Of a DNA stretch of 34,570 bases, positions 1 through 6,797 are shown in pieces. The position numbers were made by a program, and so were the translations under genes. Origin of the DNA: JANNFX01 sp031380225 (GTDB lineage: Bacteria; Pseudomonadota; Alphaproteobacteria; Rhizobiales; Hyphomicrobiaceae); contig JANNFX010000144.1 in NCBI GenBank assembly GCA_031380225.1, positions 1 through 34,570 on the forward strand, written 5' to 3'. Positions within the stretch are counted from its first letter, which is position 1, and each line of letters begins with the position of its first letter. The notes beneath the pieces were generated by a model. It saw nothing but the letters and a program-made list of their open reading frames with translations, made no database searches and was not told where the DNA came from.

Positions 1-1
1 C

Positions 2-190
2 GACAAGAACGAGGACGCGTCCACGGAAGCGGCTTGCAACGCAGCCGCGAAGGCTGCCTGCGCGAATTCGCGCCTCGAAATTACCAAGTCCAAGCGCATC
101 ACCGCGAGGTTCAATGGTAAGGCGCTGGCAGGCCCCTACGGCGGGAGTTTCTGCGCCCCGAGCCGCCCCGACTTCAACAAGTGCAAGTAA
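2..190 (+). CDS. C-terminal fragment of an unrecognised small protein
   Basis: An open frame enters from the left edge of the window and ends at TAA 188-190, giving about 62 residues. I see an Ala/Lys-rich stretch with several cysteines and an end reading roughly FCAPSRPDFNKCK. The four cysteines suggest a secreted, disulfide-containing protein, but that is inference. The start lies outside the window and no family is recognised. A strong hairpin follows 37 nt after the stop, which supports this being the true end of a gene. Confidence 0.5.
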   Translation, partial: DKNEDASTEAACNAAAKAACANSRLEITKSKRITARFNGKALAGPYGGSFCAPSRPDFNKCK

Positions 191-226
191 TAGTAGACGA
201 CTGGTTCTGCAAAGAACTGGAAAAAG

Positions 227-253
227 CGGAGGCCGGGCTCATCTCGGCCTCCG
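227..253. terminator. Hairpin terminator, bidirectional
   Basis: There is a perfect 9-bp GC-rich stem (227-235 with 245-253) and a 9-nt loop. The plus-strand T-tract is weak (TT only). On the minus strand the stem is followed by five T (221-225 on the plus strand are A). It sits 37 nt after the stop of the upstream partial gene and probably ends that transcript. Confidence 0.55.
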
Positions 254-350
254 TTCGCCTAACATTTACGCCGCAGCCGTCACCGGTCTGTTCCGATTGC
301 CCTTCACTGGCATTCGGGATCGTGTACTCAGACCATCTGGTCCACTGACG

Positions 351-480
351 CCGTCATCCCCGCCTTGGGCGGGGATCTGTCATGTTACAGTTTTTCCAAC
401 AGCAGCTGAAGTTCTGTGGCTGAAATTCGTCACAATGAATTTTTGACACGACGGATCCCCGCCCAAGGCGGGGATGACGG
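351..480. repeat. Paired inverted-repeat element, GTCATCCCCGCC family, copy 1
   Basis: A 27-nt arm (351-377) is followed 76 nt later by its perfect reverse complement (454-480, 27/27). The outer ends read GTCATCCCCGCC and the inner ends GGGGATC. The imperfect complementarity continues a few bases into the spacer. A second element of the same design lies at 3121-3259. The layout is like a REP/BIME-type palindromic intergenic element. The spacer has no convincing gene. Confidence 0.8.
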
Positions 481-575
481 AACATGTGTGTAATTGAAAA
501 TGCTGAAAATTTTGGGCGATAGCTGACCCGTAAAACCTTCCCCCGTCGAAGAGTGACGCGGTGCAGAACGCAACG

Positions 576-610
576 AAAAGGCCCCCAACCCACCCGGATC
601 AGGAGCCTTT
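576..610 (-). terminator. Rho-independent terminator of the AdoMetDC-like gene
   Basis: Read on the minus strand, a stem of about 9 bp (602-610 with 577-585, one G-U pair) ends in GCC followed by four T. It begins about 27 nt after the TAA of the gene ending at 637. Confidence 0.6.
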
Positions 611-636
611 CTCTGTTCAGTAAATTTGCTCCGCCC

Positions 637-1182
637 TTAAGCGGCCTTGCAGATAGCTTTCGCGACAGCCGAAGACTTTCGAACTGCAGGCGAGATTGTG
701 ACAACCGGCTTCATCCGGGCCAATTCGCTGGCCGTTCGATACTTCTTGATCATCACTTCGCGGGCGCCAAAGGCTTCCGCAAACCCGAACATTGCCGCTT
801 CCGGCCTGAGTCCGGATGCGCCTGACACATCGACAGCCACAAACCCGGACGCCGGGCAAGCCTCAAGCGTCACCTGGCCCGACTTGAGCGAGGCAACAGC
901 GGAGAGCCAGCCGCGCGCATCCATGCTGCGGACGTCAATCGTGATGGCTTTGGTCTTGGTGAACTCCAACGCATCGGCAAGAGCCTTCTCAACCAACTTG
1001 GCCGAGCCAATTTTCTTGGCGCCGGTCATGTCGATGATAAGCTTCTGTGTAGATACGCGGTCGTCTTCGGTGTGATCCCCATGCACGTCGCCGTGCTTCA
1101 GATCGGCAGTAACTTCCTCTTGGGCGGGGCTTGAACGAGTCAAGTCCATCCCCAATTGGAAGAGGGCGTCGTTATAGGCCAT
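637..1182 (-). CDS. S-adenosylmethionine decarboxylase-like protein, apparently catalytically degenerate
   Basis: This 181-residue protein has a SpeH/SpeD-like stretch after a distinctive N-terminus (AYNDALFQLGMDLTRSS). The match begins at KLIIDMTGAKK (compare HLIIDLYGAK), runs through a VAS...ACPASG segment (compare HTWPERG) to FVAVDV and ends at REVMIKKY. In the best alignment by eye the pyruvoyl-forming Glu-Ser-His segment reads roughly KSGQ. The catalytic His is replaced by Glu and the catalytic Cys after the FDIF-like strand by Ala. If that alignment is right, it cannot self-process or decarboxylate AdoMet. Spermidine-synthesis partners are not adjacent. The start at ATG 1182 is chosen because GGGGAGGG lies 5-6 nt upstream; a TTG at 1197 is less likely. 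Family assignment is by eye. Confidence 0.6.
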   Translation of the reverse strand: MAYNDALFQLGMDLTRSSPAQEEVTADLKHGDVHGDHTEDDRVSTQKLIIDMTGAKKIGSAKLVEKALADALEFTKTKAITIDVRSMDARGWLSAVASLKSGQVTLEACPASGFVAVDVSGASGLRPEAAMFGFAEAFGAREVMIKKYRTASELARMKPVVTISPAVRKSSAVAKAICKAA

Positions 1183-1513
1183 AAGGACCCTCCCCAACCA
1201 GCAGACAGATTTTTAACTCGTCCGCTCCTTACCTTGGGGGTTTTGGGGATTTTGTCCTTGGACCTTAAGGGCAGTCGAGACGAACGAAGACGGGGTACAT
1301 AGGGCCACCCCCCCCCCTACGCAAGCGTTTTTTGCCCCCTGGGGGAATTTATTTTTTACGCTGTGTTCACAGCGCGTTAATTGCGGTGTGCTGGGGGAGT
1401 TTTTGTGCGGAATTGGGACGGTGCGAAGCGCCTTCTGTCGGCACACCGGTCTGCATCCAACGCGCCCGCGCCATAACCCGGCTGGAACTTGCTTCGCTGT
1501 CCAGGAGGAAACC
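1183..1513. other. Divergent intergenic region with a C10 tract
   Basis: These 331 bp separate the minus-strand gene starting at 1182 from the plus-strand tautomerase. They must hold both promoters. Visible landmarks are a run of ten C (1308-1317), a T6 run, an 11-bp mirror-like CCCCCTGGGGG (1335-1345) and an AT-rich stretch (1346-1357). No convincing gene was seen. Promoter boxes could not be assigned confidently. Confidence 0.5.
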
Positions 1514-1903
1514 ATGCCATTACTCAGATTTGATCTCTATCAGGGCCGCAGCGGCGAGCAGCTGACGACGCTTCTCGATACAGCGCACCGTGTCATGGTA
1601 GAGGCGTTCAAAGTGCCAGAACGCGACCGCTACCAAATCGTCAATGAGCTCCGTCCATCACTTATGATTGCCGAAGACACCGGGCTCGGCATCCCCCGCA
1701 CCGCCAACTTCGTGATGATTCAAATTACGACGCGGCCACGCAGCCGCGACATGAAGGAATTGTTCTACAAGCGCATTGTGGAAGAGCTTGAGAAAGAGTG
1801 CGGAATTGCGCCCTCCGATGTCATGATGACGTTCGTGACCAACACCGACGAAGACTGGTCCTTCGGCCTCGGCCGTGCGCAGTTCCTCACCAAGGAACTC
1901 TGA
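1514..1903 (+). CDS. Tautomerase-superfamily protein
   Basis: This 129-residue protein begins MPLLRFDL, so removal of Met exposes the N-terminal proline that acts as the catalytic base in the 4-oxalocrotonate tautomerase/MIF superfamily. Its length and landmarks (VPERDRYQIV, EDTGLGI, ITTRPRS, EECGIAPSDVM-like, NTDEDWSFG and GRAQFLT) fit the longer one-polypeptide family often called Tautomerase_3. The start is fixed by AGGAGG at 1503-1508, 5 nt before ATG, and by the need for Pro at position 2. It stands alone and its substrate cannot be inferred. Two short hairpins follow the stop. Confidence 0.88.
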   Translation: MPLLRFDLYQGRSGEQLTTLLDTAHRVMVEAFKVPERDRYQIVNELRPSLMIAEDTGLGIPRTANFVMIQITTRPRSRDMKELFYKRIVEELEKECGIAPSDVMMTFVTNTDEDWSFGLGRAQFLTKEL

Positions 1904-1943
1904 AAGTTTTGGATCGCTGGGTGCGTCTCGAACGACCCCGGGC

Positions 1944-1980
1944 ACCGAAGCGATCACTTCGGTCCACGACGCTTGGCGTC
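1944..1980 (+). terminator. Two tandem hairpins after the tautomerase gene
   Basis: The first stem pairs 1944-1950 with 1957-1963 (7 bp, loop CGATCA). The second pairs 1968-1972 with 1976-1980 (5 bp, loop TTG). There is no T-tract, so this may be a Rho-type or processing signal rather than an intrinsic terminator. Confidence 0.35.
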
Positions 1981-2161
1981 GCGACTGCGAGAGCCGCGGA
2001 TTCCATCACGGCAGTATTGCTCTGTAAAAAAACGGACCCCTGTTGTCAGCCGCCCGCACACACAAGGCGTGAGGCTACGTCAAATTAGGGTTGTGTAACG
2101 CCGGGAACATCTGCCTTTGGTGCAACGTCCTAATGTTCCTCTATTGTTTGAGGAGCAGGCC

Positions 2162-2440
2162 ATGGAAATGCTGATGTCACTCTCCGGAATCCTTGGCGCG
2201 ATGTGCTGCGTCGGCATGTATGCGGCGGTGAGTTTCGGAACAGTCTGCGCCGACAAACCAATGTTCTACCTGGTTAACGCCCTTGGGGCTGGGTTGGTGC
2301 TGGTCGGCGCCTCACACACATTTGACGTTGGCGACTTGGGCACCATTGGCCAAGAACTTATTTGGGCGGCCATCAGCTTGATCGGCGCAGCGCGTGCTTG
2401 GATGCGACCAGGATACGAGAAGGCGGCCTCGCCAAACTAG
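2162..2440 (+). CDS. Small integral membrane protein, CBU_0592-like
   Basis: This 92-residue protein appears to have three hydrophobic segments. The first is LSGILGAMCCVGMYAAVSFG, the second runs through LVNALGAGLVLVGASHTF, and the third through LIWAAISLIGAARAW. The spacing and the central LVNALGAGL motif resemble the CBU_0592 family of bacterial membrane proteins, whose function is unknown. The start at ATG 2162 is preferred because GAGGAG lies about 8 nt upstream; an in-frame upstream start at 2117 lacks support. It is a single gene, with a gene-poor stretch downstream. Confidence 0.7.
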   Translation: MEMLMSLSGILGAMCCVGMYAAVSFGTVCADKPMFYLVNALGAGLVLVGASHTFDVGDLGTIGQELIWAAISLIGAARAWMRPGYEKAASPN

Positions 2441-2545
2441 CCCATTGAAAAAGTCCGCACTAGACCGGCTGGGCGGCGGCTACAGCGATGGCAAGTATCA
2501 GCAACGCTTACGGAACGCGGGCTATCTCTAGGTGAGACTCAATCT

Positions 2546-2638
2546 TCACGGAGCCTGCAGCAGGAAAAAGATAACCACACCAACTGTTGGACCGGCTAAC
2601 GTTGCCAACACCAACGCAACAAACGACTTCGCTTCCAT
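2546..2638 (-). CDS. Possible 30-residue single-pass membrane peptide
   Basis: ATG 2638 to TGA 2546 on the minus strand encodes 30 residues. They begin MEAKSFVALVLATLAGP and continue into a hydrophobic VGVVIFFLLQAP end. This is one charged N-terminus followed by an uninterrupted hydrophobic segment, as in known bacterial single-transmembrane small proteins. A GGGG run lies about 9 nt upstream and is a weak ribosome-binding site. No family is recognised and chance cannot be excluded at this length. Confidence 0.3.
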   Translation of the reverse strand: MEAKSFVALVLATLAGPTVGVVIFFLLQAP

Positions 2639-2774
2639 GACACTTACCCCATGTCACACGCCACAATTTCCGGTGCCCGCACTTTTGGCAAACCGGACGA
2701 ACTTCGAAACTTAAACGCAACTCTGCGCGATTTAGTTCCGCAACGCGTCCGCAACCCCCCTCGAAGTCTTGGAC

Positions 2775-2783
2775 TTATCCACA
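2775..2783 (+). promoter_or_regulatory. Perfect DnaA box
   Basis: TTATCCACA, an exact match to the strong DnaA-box consensus, in non-coding AT-rich DNA. Confidence 0.55.
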
Positions 2784-3002
2784 CTAAACCAAAAATTGAG
2801 GGTGAGCACGTCCTTTTCGCAGAAAAGTCACATTCTGAGAGAGCGGTAATCGCCCTGTGATTTGTGCGCCGCAATATTCAGAAACCATCTAATGATGTCG
2901 ATTTAAGTCTCAGAATACAAACAGCAACCGTTGCGCACCGCGAGTCCATAACCGCGACTGCCCCAGGCAAAACGACTCAAATTGCAAGCAGGATCGCCGA
3001 TC

Positions 3003-3011
3003 TTATCCACA
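3003..3011 (+). promoter_or_regulatory. Perfect DnaA box
   Basis: A second exact TTATCCACA, 228 bp from the first and in the same orientation. An inverted one-mismatch box (TGTGGAGAA) follows at 3063-3071. Confidence 0.55.
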
Positions 3012-3120
3012 AAATTGTGAAGAGATCAGACCGCGAACAAAGCCGCCGATCCCCGATTTGTGTGTGGAGAAGTATTGCCAATTTCGCCGCCGCGGCTGCC
3101 ATTGCTGCACCGGCCAGTAC

Positions 3121-3259
3121 CGTCATCCCCGCCACTTCTGGGTGGGGATCCGTCAAGCTGCAGGCGAACAAAAATTATCGTTTCAGGACTGTGATTCGAA
3201 CTGCGTCACAGCAAAACTCCGACACGACGGATCCCCGCCCGGTAGTGGCGGGGATGACG
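3121..3259. repeat. Paired inverted-repeat element, GTCATCCCCGCC family, copy 2
   Basis: The left arm 3121-3150 and right arm 3230-3259 are reverse complements at 27 of 30 positions, with a 79-nt spacer. The arms share CGTCATCCCCGCC outside and GGGGATC inside with the element at 351-480. The two differ in the middle of the arm and in spacer sequence. The inner edge CGACACGACGGATCCCCGCCC is nearly the same in both copies. Confidence 0.8.
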
Positions 3260-3360
3260 AGAACCGTGGGTATCGCGCTGCGCTCTCGCCGACGTTCTTG
3301 TCGGGTCTAAAATTCTTGAAAGCCCCGCAGCGGCACGACGCATAGGTCGCCCACCGGAGT

Positions 3361-3385
3361 GCGCGACGCAAAAAACTTCACCGGC
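3361..3385 (-). terminator. Weak terminator over the stop of the dual-ATPase gene
   Basis: On the minus strand a short TCAC-GCCG-GTGA stem overlaps the TGA stop and is followed by AG and six T. The stem is only 4 bp, so this is a weak call. Confidence 0.3.
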
Positions 3386-6300
3386 GTGAGGCAAACAGCG
3401 TCAACTGCCGCTCGTCCTGGCTCTTGGTTTCATAGGCCAGCTGTTCAATGCGATCGAACGGCACCTGCTCGGCTTCGATCAGCGAACGTTGCGCCTTCAT
3501 CGAGCGGACCAGGCCTTCCTGCACGAGATGGAATTCGCCAACTGTCTGTCCCGGCAACACGGACGACGGATCAAGCCCGCTTTCGCTTGCGAACGCGGCT
3601 TTCAGTTTGCGTAACGCCGTGTCTTCACGCACGCGGCCGATGAACCAGCTCGTGATCTGGTCACGGCTCTTATAATCGAGATCGCCCGGCGATTGCGTTG
3701 CCAGCATCAGACCGAGACCGGCTGAACGGGCGCGCTTCAACAAGCTCTGCAGTGGCTCGGACGTTGCTGGCTTGGCATTGGCCGGGATGTAGAGGTCGGC
3801 TTCGTCAAGCATCAGCAGCGACTGCAGTTCGTCATTCGGATTGCGCTGACAGAAGCGCAACGCCTCGGCCAGGAATTGCGATACCCAGAACAGAATGTTT
3901 TCGTTGTCGCCGAGGAAGCCGGTGTAGATGATCGACAGTCTGGTTCTGCCAGGCCGCGCAAATTGCCCAAGGCCCAGCAATGAATCCATCCGCAGGCTTT
4001 CGCCGCCACCTTCGAACAGCACCGAATTGCGATGCCGTAAGCTGTCAAGCTGAGCGACGAGATCGCGGCGGATGCGGCCAGATGGGTCCATGCGCTGCGT
4101 CAGGTCGGTCAGTTCGGGATCTTCATCTTCAAGCAGCGTAATCAAATCGCCGAGCGTCACTTCGTGACTGCAGCGAGAGCCCAAGATGCGAAGCGCGACT
4201 GACAAGGTGCCGCTCTGCTTTTGGTGCGTCGCCGAATTCTTGAGATGCAACATTTCGCCAAGCGCCGCCGATGACAGGTTGGCAAGGAGCTGCTGCTCGT
4301 GATCGGGCAATTCGTTGATGCCATTCGGCAGCAGCGTGATCGAGATTGGGCGTCCCGACGAGCGGCCGGGCGTATAGACCGCCACGTCGATGGCGTCGGC
4401 CAGCTTTTCGCGTTCGGCGCGGCGCTCTGGTGTTTCATCTGGCTGCTCGCGCCAGACATCCGGATTGGCGTAAGAACACAGGTCGCCCTTGCGGTCGATC
4501 AAGACGACCGGGATACCCTTCAATAGCAACTGCTCAATGATACATAAGGCCAGCGTCGTCTTACCGGAACCAGAGCCACCGAGCACGGCTGTGTGGCGCT
4601 TCAGAACATCCATATTGAGGCGCACGGGACTGTTGCGCTGACCGCTTTGACGGCCGGCAAGAATGCTTGTCGATAGAGTGCCGTTTTCATCGAGAATGAC
4701 AGACAACGGCAATTCATCGTCATTGGCAGCCATTGGCTCAGATTCGGGCTCGCCCCAGGCGGCGGTGAACGGCGGTGCTGTGACGGCCGTGCCGGATGCC
4801 GCGGCTTTAGTTGGCGCCACACTTGCTGCCTTTGCACTAGCTGCGGCGCTGTCATCGGCACTGACAATTGCGTCGCTCTCAAGCGCAACCCGTGCAGACC
4901 TCGGCAGCGTCCGGCCCAAGAGATCAAGGCGCAGCAATTGAATGATAGTGATCAAATTCGACAGCAGTTTCGTGCTTTCGAACCAAGCCATGAAACCCGG
5001 ATCCGCGCGATGGTGAGCATGGAACTCACGTACCGTCATCATCCGCTCCCATTCCGGGATCGGCACCAGCAGCTGCCGGCCACCACCATCGCGGAATTTG
5101 CGGAATGCCTGCGCAGTCTGGTTTTTACGATTGGGCGGGAAGTCCGTCGCGCGCAGCATGAAGCACGACTTGCCGGCCATTGACGTCAAAACTTTATCGA
5201 GCTGGCGCTTCAAGCCGCCGCCTTGCGTCGTGCGGTTACAGAGGAAAATACGCGCGTCCGAAACAGACTGGGCGCCGTGCGACACGCGAATGTCAATGAT
5301 CGGCAAATCCTCGGCAATTTCGAGGCGATCAATTGAGACGGTAACACCGCCGTCCCATTCCTCTTTGGCGAGCATTAAAGCTGACGACAACACGTCCATC
5401 AACTCTGCATCGTCAGACGACATTTCAGCTTCCGACGCACTCTGGAACCGGTCCCAGGCCTCGCGGAAATTGACATTGACGCGACCGATCGTCTGCTTAC
5501 CGGTAAGTGCCGGCTGCACATCACCACCAAAGATGCCGCCTAACACGGACGCGAGTGTCGACGTCCAGCCTTGTGCGGGATCGGGCTCAGCCTCCTCGGG
5601 CTCGCCGTCCGAACGGACTTTTTCTTGCAGCCGGCTTTGCGCATGTTCAAGCAGGCGCCGCGTCGAAAGGCCACCGAACTCTTCAAAGAACTCGCGGCCG
5701 AAAAACTGCGTCGGATCTGGAAAACTTAAGCCAACGGCTTTGCTCTCGGCTTCTCGTTCAAGGCGCTTCGCAATAATGAGCCGCGCTTCGTCCGGCGTGC
5801 GGCTTTCGAGCAGCGCAACGGGTCCAGCTTTTTCGATGCGGTCAACGTAGGACTGCGCCAATACCGAACGCACTTGGCCATAGAAGTCTTCCAGGCAAGA
5901 GATGATGATGATCGCGTTCGGCAACCGGTTGGCGATCTGAATCAGATCGCGCACGGCTTTCTGGAAGCGGTCTTCAGGATTGTCAAAAAAGCGCAAGTCT
6001 TCGACTTGATCGATAGCGAACACGAGAGCCGCGCGCTCGACAGTCCAGATCAACTGGCCAAGAGCGGTGATGATTTCAAATGACCGGTCTTCGCCTGTGT
6101 TGGGATCGAGGGCTTGGACCGCCTGATGCGCCAACGGCGTCAACTGGCGGCCGAATAGATACTGGCGAACCCGCTGATCAACGCGCGGATCCTTGCGCTC
6201 CAAATAAAGCAGCGCCCGCACGATGTTGATATCGAGTTCTAAATCGCGGAACTTTGGACTGGCGACAATATCGTCGGCCAAGCGCAAGACCAGCTTTGCC

Positions 6301-6794
6301 AGCTTGTCTTCGTCGAGGCTATCCTCGCGCAGTTTTTCGAGATCGCCTTTGGGCAGGTTTTCAGCGTCGGACACCAAACGGCGCGTCAGCCTTTTCAGAC
6401 CGGATTCACCATCGCTATCGGGATCATAGCTTTTCTCGAGCGAGTGCACGAGGCGCCGCAGGTAATAGTCGGCATAGTTTGACACGTCCGGCGTCATTTG
6501 CGCGTAGCCAAAGTAGGCTTTGCCTTCGCGGTGAGCGGAGGTCCGCAACGCGCGCAACAAATGGGTCTTACCAGCGCCCGATTGGCCGTGGAACAACAGA
6601 ATGCGGGCTTGCGTAGAAGAGGCCTTTGAGCCGGTCACGCTTTCGAGCAAGGCCTGGAATTTAGCACGCGCTTTGGCATGCACCGCCGGCACGTCAACCG
6701 GGTCAGCGCGCCAGATGTCTTCTTCCCAGGTAATCGAATGCTCAAACGCACCTGCCAATTGAGCTGGCGCATTCGTTTCAGTTGCGTCTTGCAT
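3378..6794 (-). CDS. Dual P-loop ATPase: N-terminal AAA/STAND-like plus C-terminal HerA/FtsK-like
   Basis: This is a 1138-residue protein. Residues 66-80 form a first P-loop (LLFHGQSGAGKTH, Walker A 70-77), with a Walker B-like strand at 256-265 (ALVFAIDQVED) and the strand IIIISCLEDF after it. A middle alpha/beta region (about 440-640) contains ARIFLCNRTTQ and KSCFMLRATDF segments of unknown fold. An Ala/Pro-rich linker (645-690) leads to a second P-loop ATPase. Its Walker A is GGSGSGKTT (739-747), its strand VVLIDRKGD, its Walker B SLLMLDEAD (992-1000), followed by LLKRARSAGLGL and LATQSPGDLD. The second module has the style of HerA/FtsK DNA translocases. ATG 6794 is 3 nt after the stop of the partner gene, so the two are translationally coupled; a TTG at 6797 is less likely. 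No nuclease domain was recognised. Confidence 0.8.
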   Translation of the reverse strand: MQDATETNAPAQLAGAFEHSITWEEDIWRADPVDVPAVHAKARAKFQALLESVTGSKASSTQARILLFHGQSGAGKTHLLRALRTSAHREGKAYFGYAQMTPDVSNYADYYLRRLVHSLEKSYDPDSDGESGLKRLTRRLVSDAENLPKGDLEKLREDSLDEDKLAKLVLRLADDIVASPKFRDLELDINIVRALLYLERKDPRVDQRVRQYLFGRQLTPLAHQAVQALDPNTGEDRSFEIITALGQLIWTVERAALVFAIDQVEDLRFFDNPEDRFQKAVRDLIQIANRLPNAIIIISCLEDFYGQVRSVLAQSYVDRIEKAGPVALLESRTPDEARLIIAKRLEREAESKAVGLSFPDPTQFFGREFFEEFGGLSTRRLLEHAQSRLQEKVRSDGEPEEAEPDPAQGWTSTLASVLGGIFGGDVQPALTGKQTIGRVNVNFREAWDRFQSASEAEMSSDDAELMDVLSSALMLAKEEWDGGVTVSIDRLEIAEDLPIIDIRVSHGAQSVSDARIFLCNRTTQGGGLKRQLDKVLTSMAGKSCFMLRATDFPPNRKNQTAQAFRKFRDGGGRQLLVPIPEWERMMTVREFHAHHRADPGFMAWFESTKLLSNLITIIQLLRLDLLGRTLPRSARVALESDAIVSADDSAAASAKAASVAPTKAAASGTAVTAPPFTAAWGEPESEPMAANDDELPLSVILDENGTLSTSILAGRQSGQRNSPVRLNMDVLKRHTAVLGGSGSGKTTLALCIIEQLLLKGIPVVLIDRKGDLCSYANPDVWREQPDETPERRAEREKLADAIDVAVYTPGRSSGRPISITLLPNGINELPDHEQQLLANLSSAALGEMLHLKNSATHQKQSGTLSVALRILGSRCSHEVTLGDLITLLEDEDPELTDLTQRMDPSGRIRRDLVAQLDSLRHRNSVLFEGGGESLRMDSLLGLGQFARPGRTRLSIIYTGFLGDNENILFWVSQFLAEALRFCQRNPNDELQSLLMLDEADLYIPANAKPATSEPLQSLLKRARSAGLGLMLATQSPGDLDYKSRDQITSWFIGRVREDTALRKLKAAFASESGLDPSSVLPGQTVGEFHLVQEGLVRSMKAQRSLIEAEQVPFDRIEQLAYETKSQDERQLTLFASRR

Positions 6795-6797
6795 CAA

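Larger units (their letters stand above)
2441..3377. other. Gene-poor region with DnaA boxes, possible micro-ORF and a repeat
   Basis: About 0.94 kb lies between the CBU_0592-like gene and the end of the dual-ATPase gene. It is more AT-rich than its surroundings. It contains a possible 30-residue membrane peptide on the minus strand (2546-2638), perfect DnaA boxes at 2775-2783 and 3003-3011, a one-mismatch box at 3063-3071, and a paired inverted repeat at 3121-3259. Longer open frames here lack ribosome-binding sites, run into the repeat and show no recognisable protein features. Confidence 0.6.

Noticed and set aside
2445..2523. Short frame reading about KKSALDRLGGGYSDGKYQQRLRNAGYL after the CBU_0592-like gene
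   Set aside because: It looks like the C-terminal end of a protein, but there is no start, ribosome-binding site or recognisable parent, so it may be chance or a gene remnant.
2864..3310. 148-residue open frame in the gene-poor region
   Set aside because: It starts at a non-ATG codon without a ribosome-binding site and runs through both arms of the inverted repeat; the translation is not protein-like.
2441..3377. Chromosomal origin of replication
   Set aside because: Only two perfect DnaA boxes are present, and hemE, dnaA, parAB or similar neighbours are missing; the evidence is too weak to annotate an origin.
5098..5850. 250-residue plus-strand open frame
   Set aside because: It lies opposite the dual-ATPase gene, has biased Ser/Arg/Pro composition and no ribosome-binding site; it is a shadow frame.
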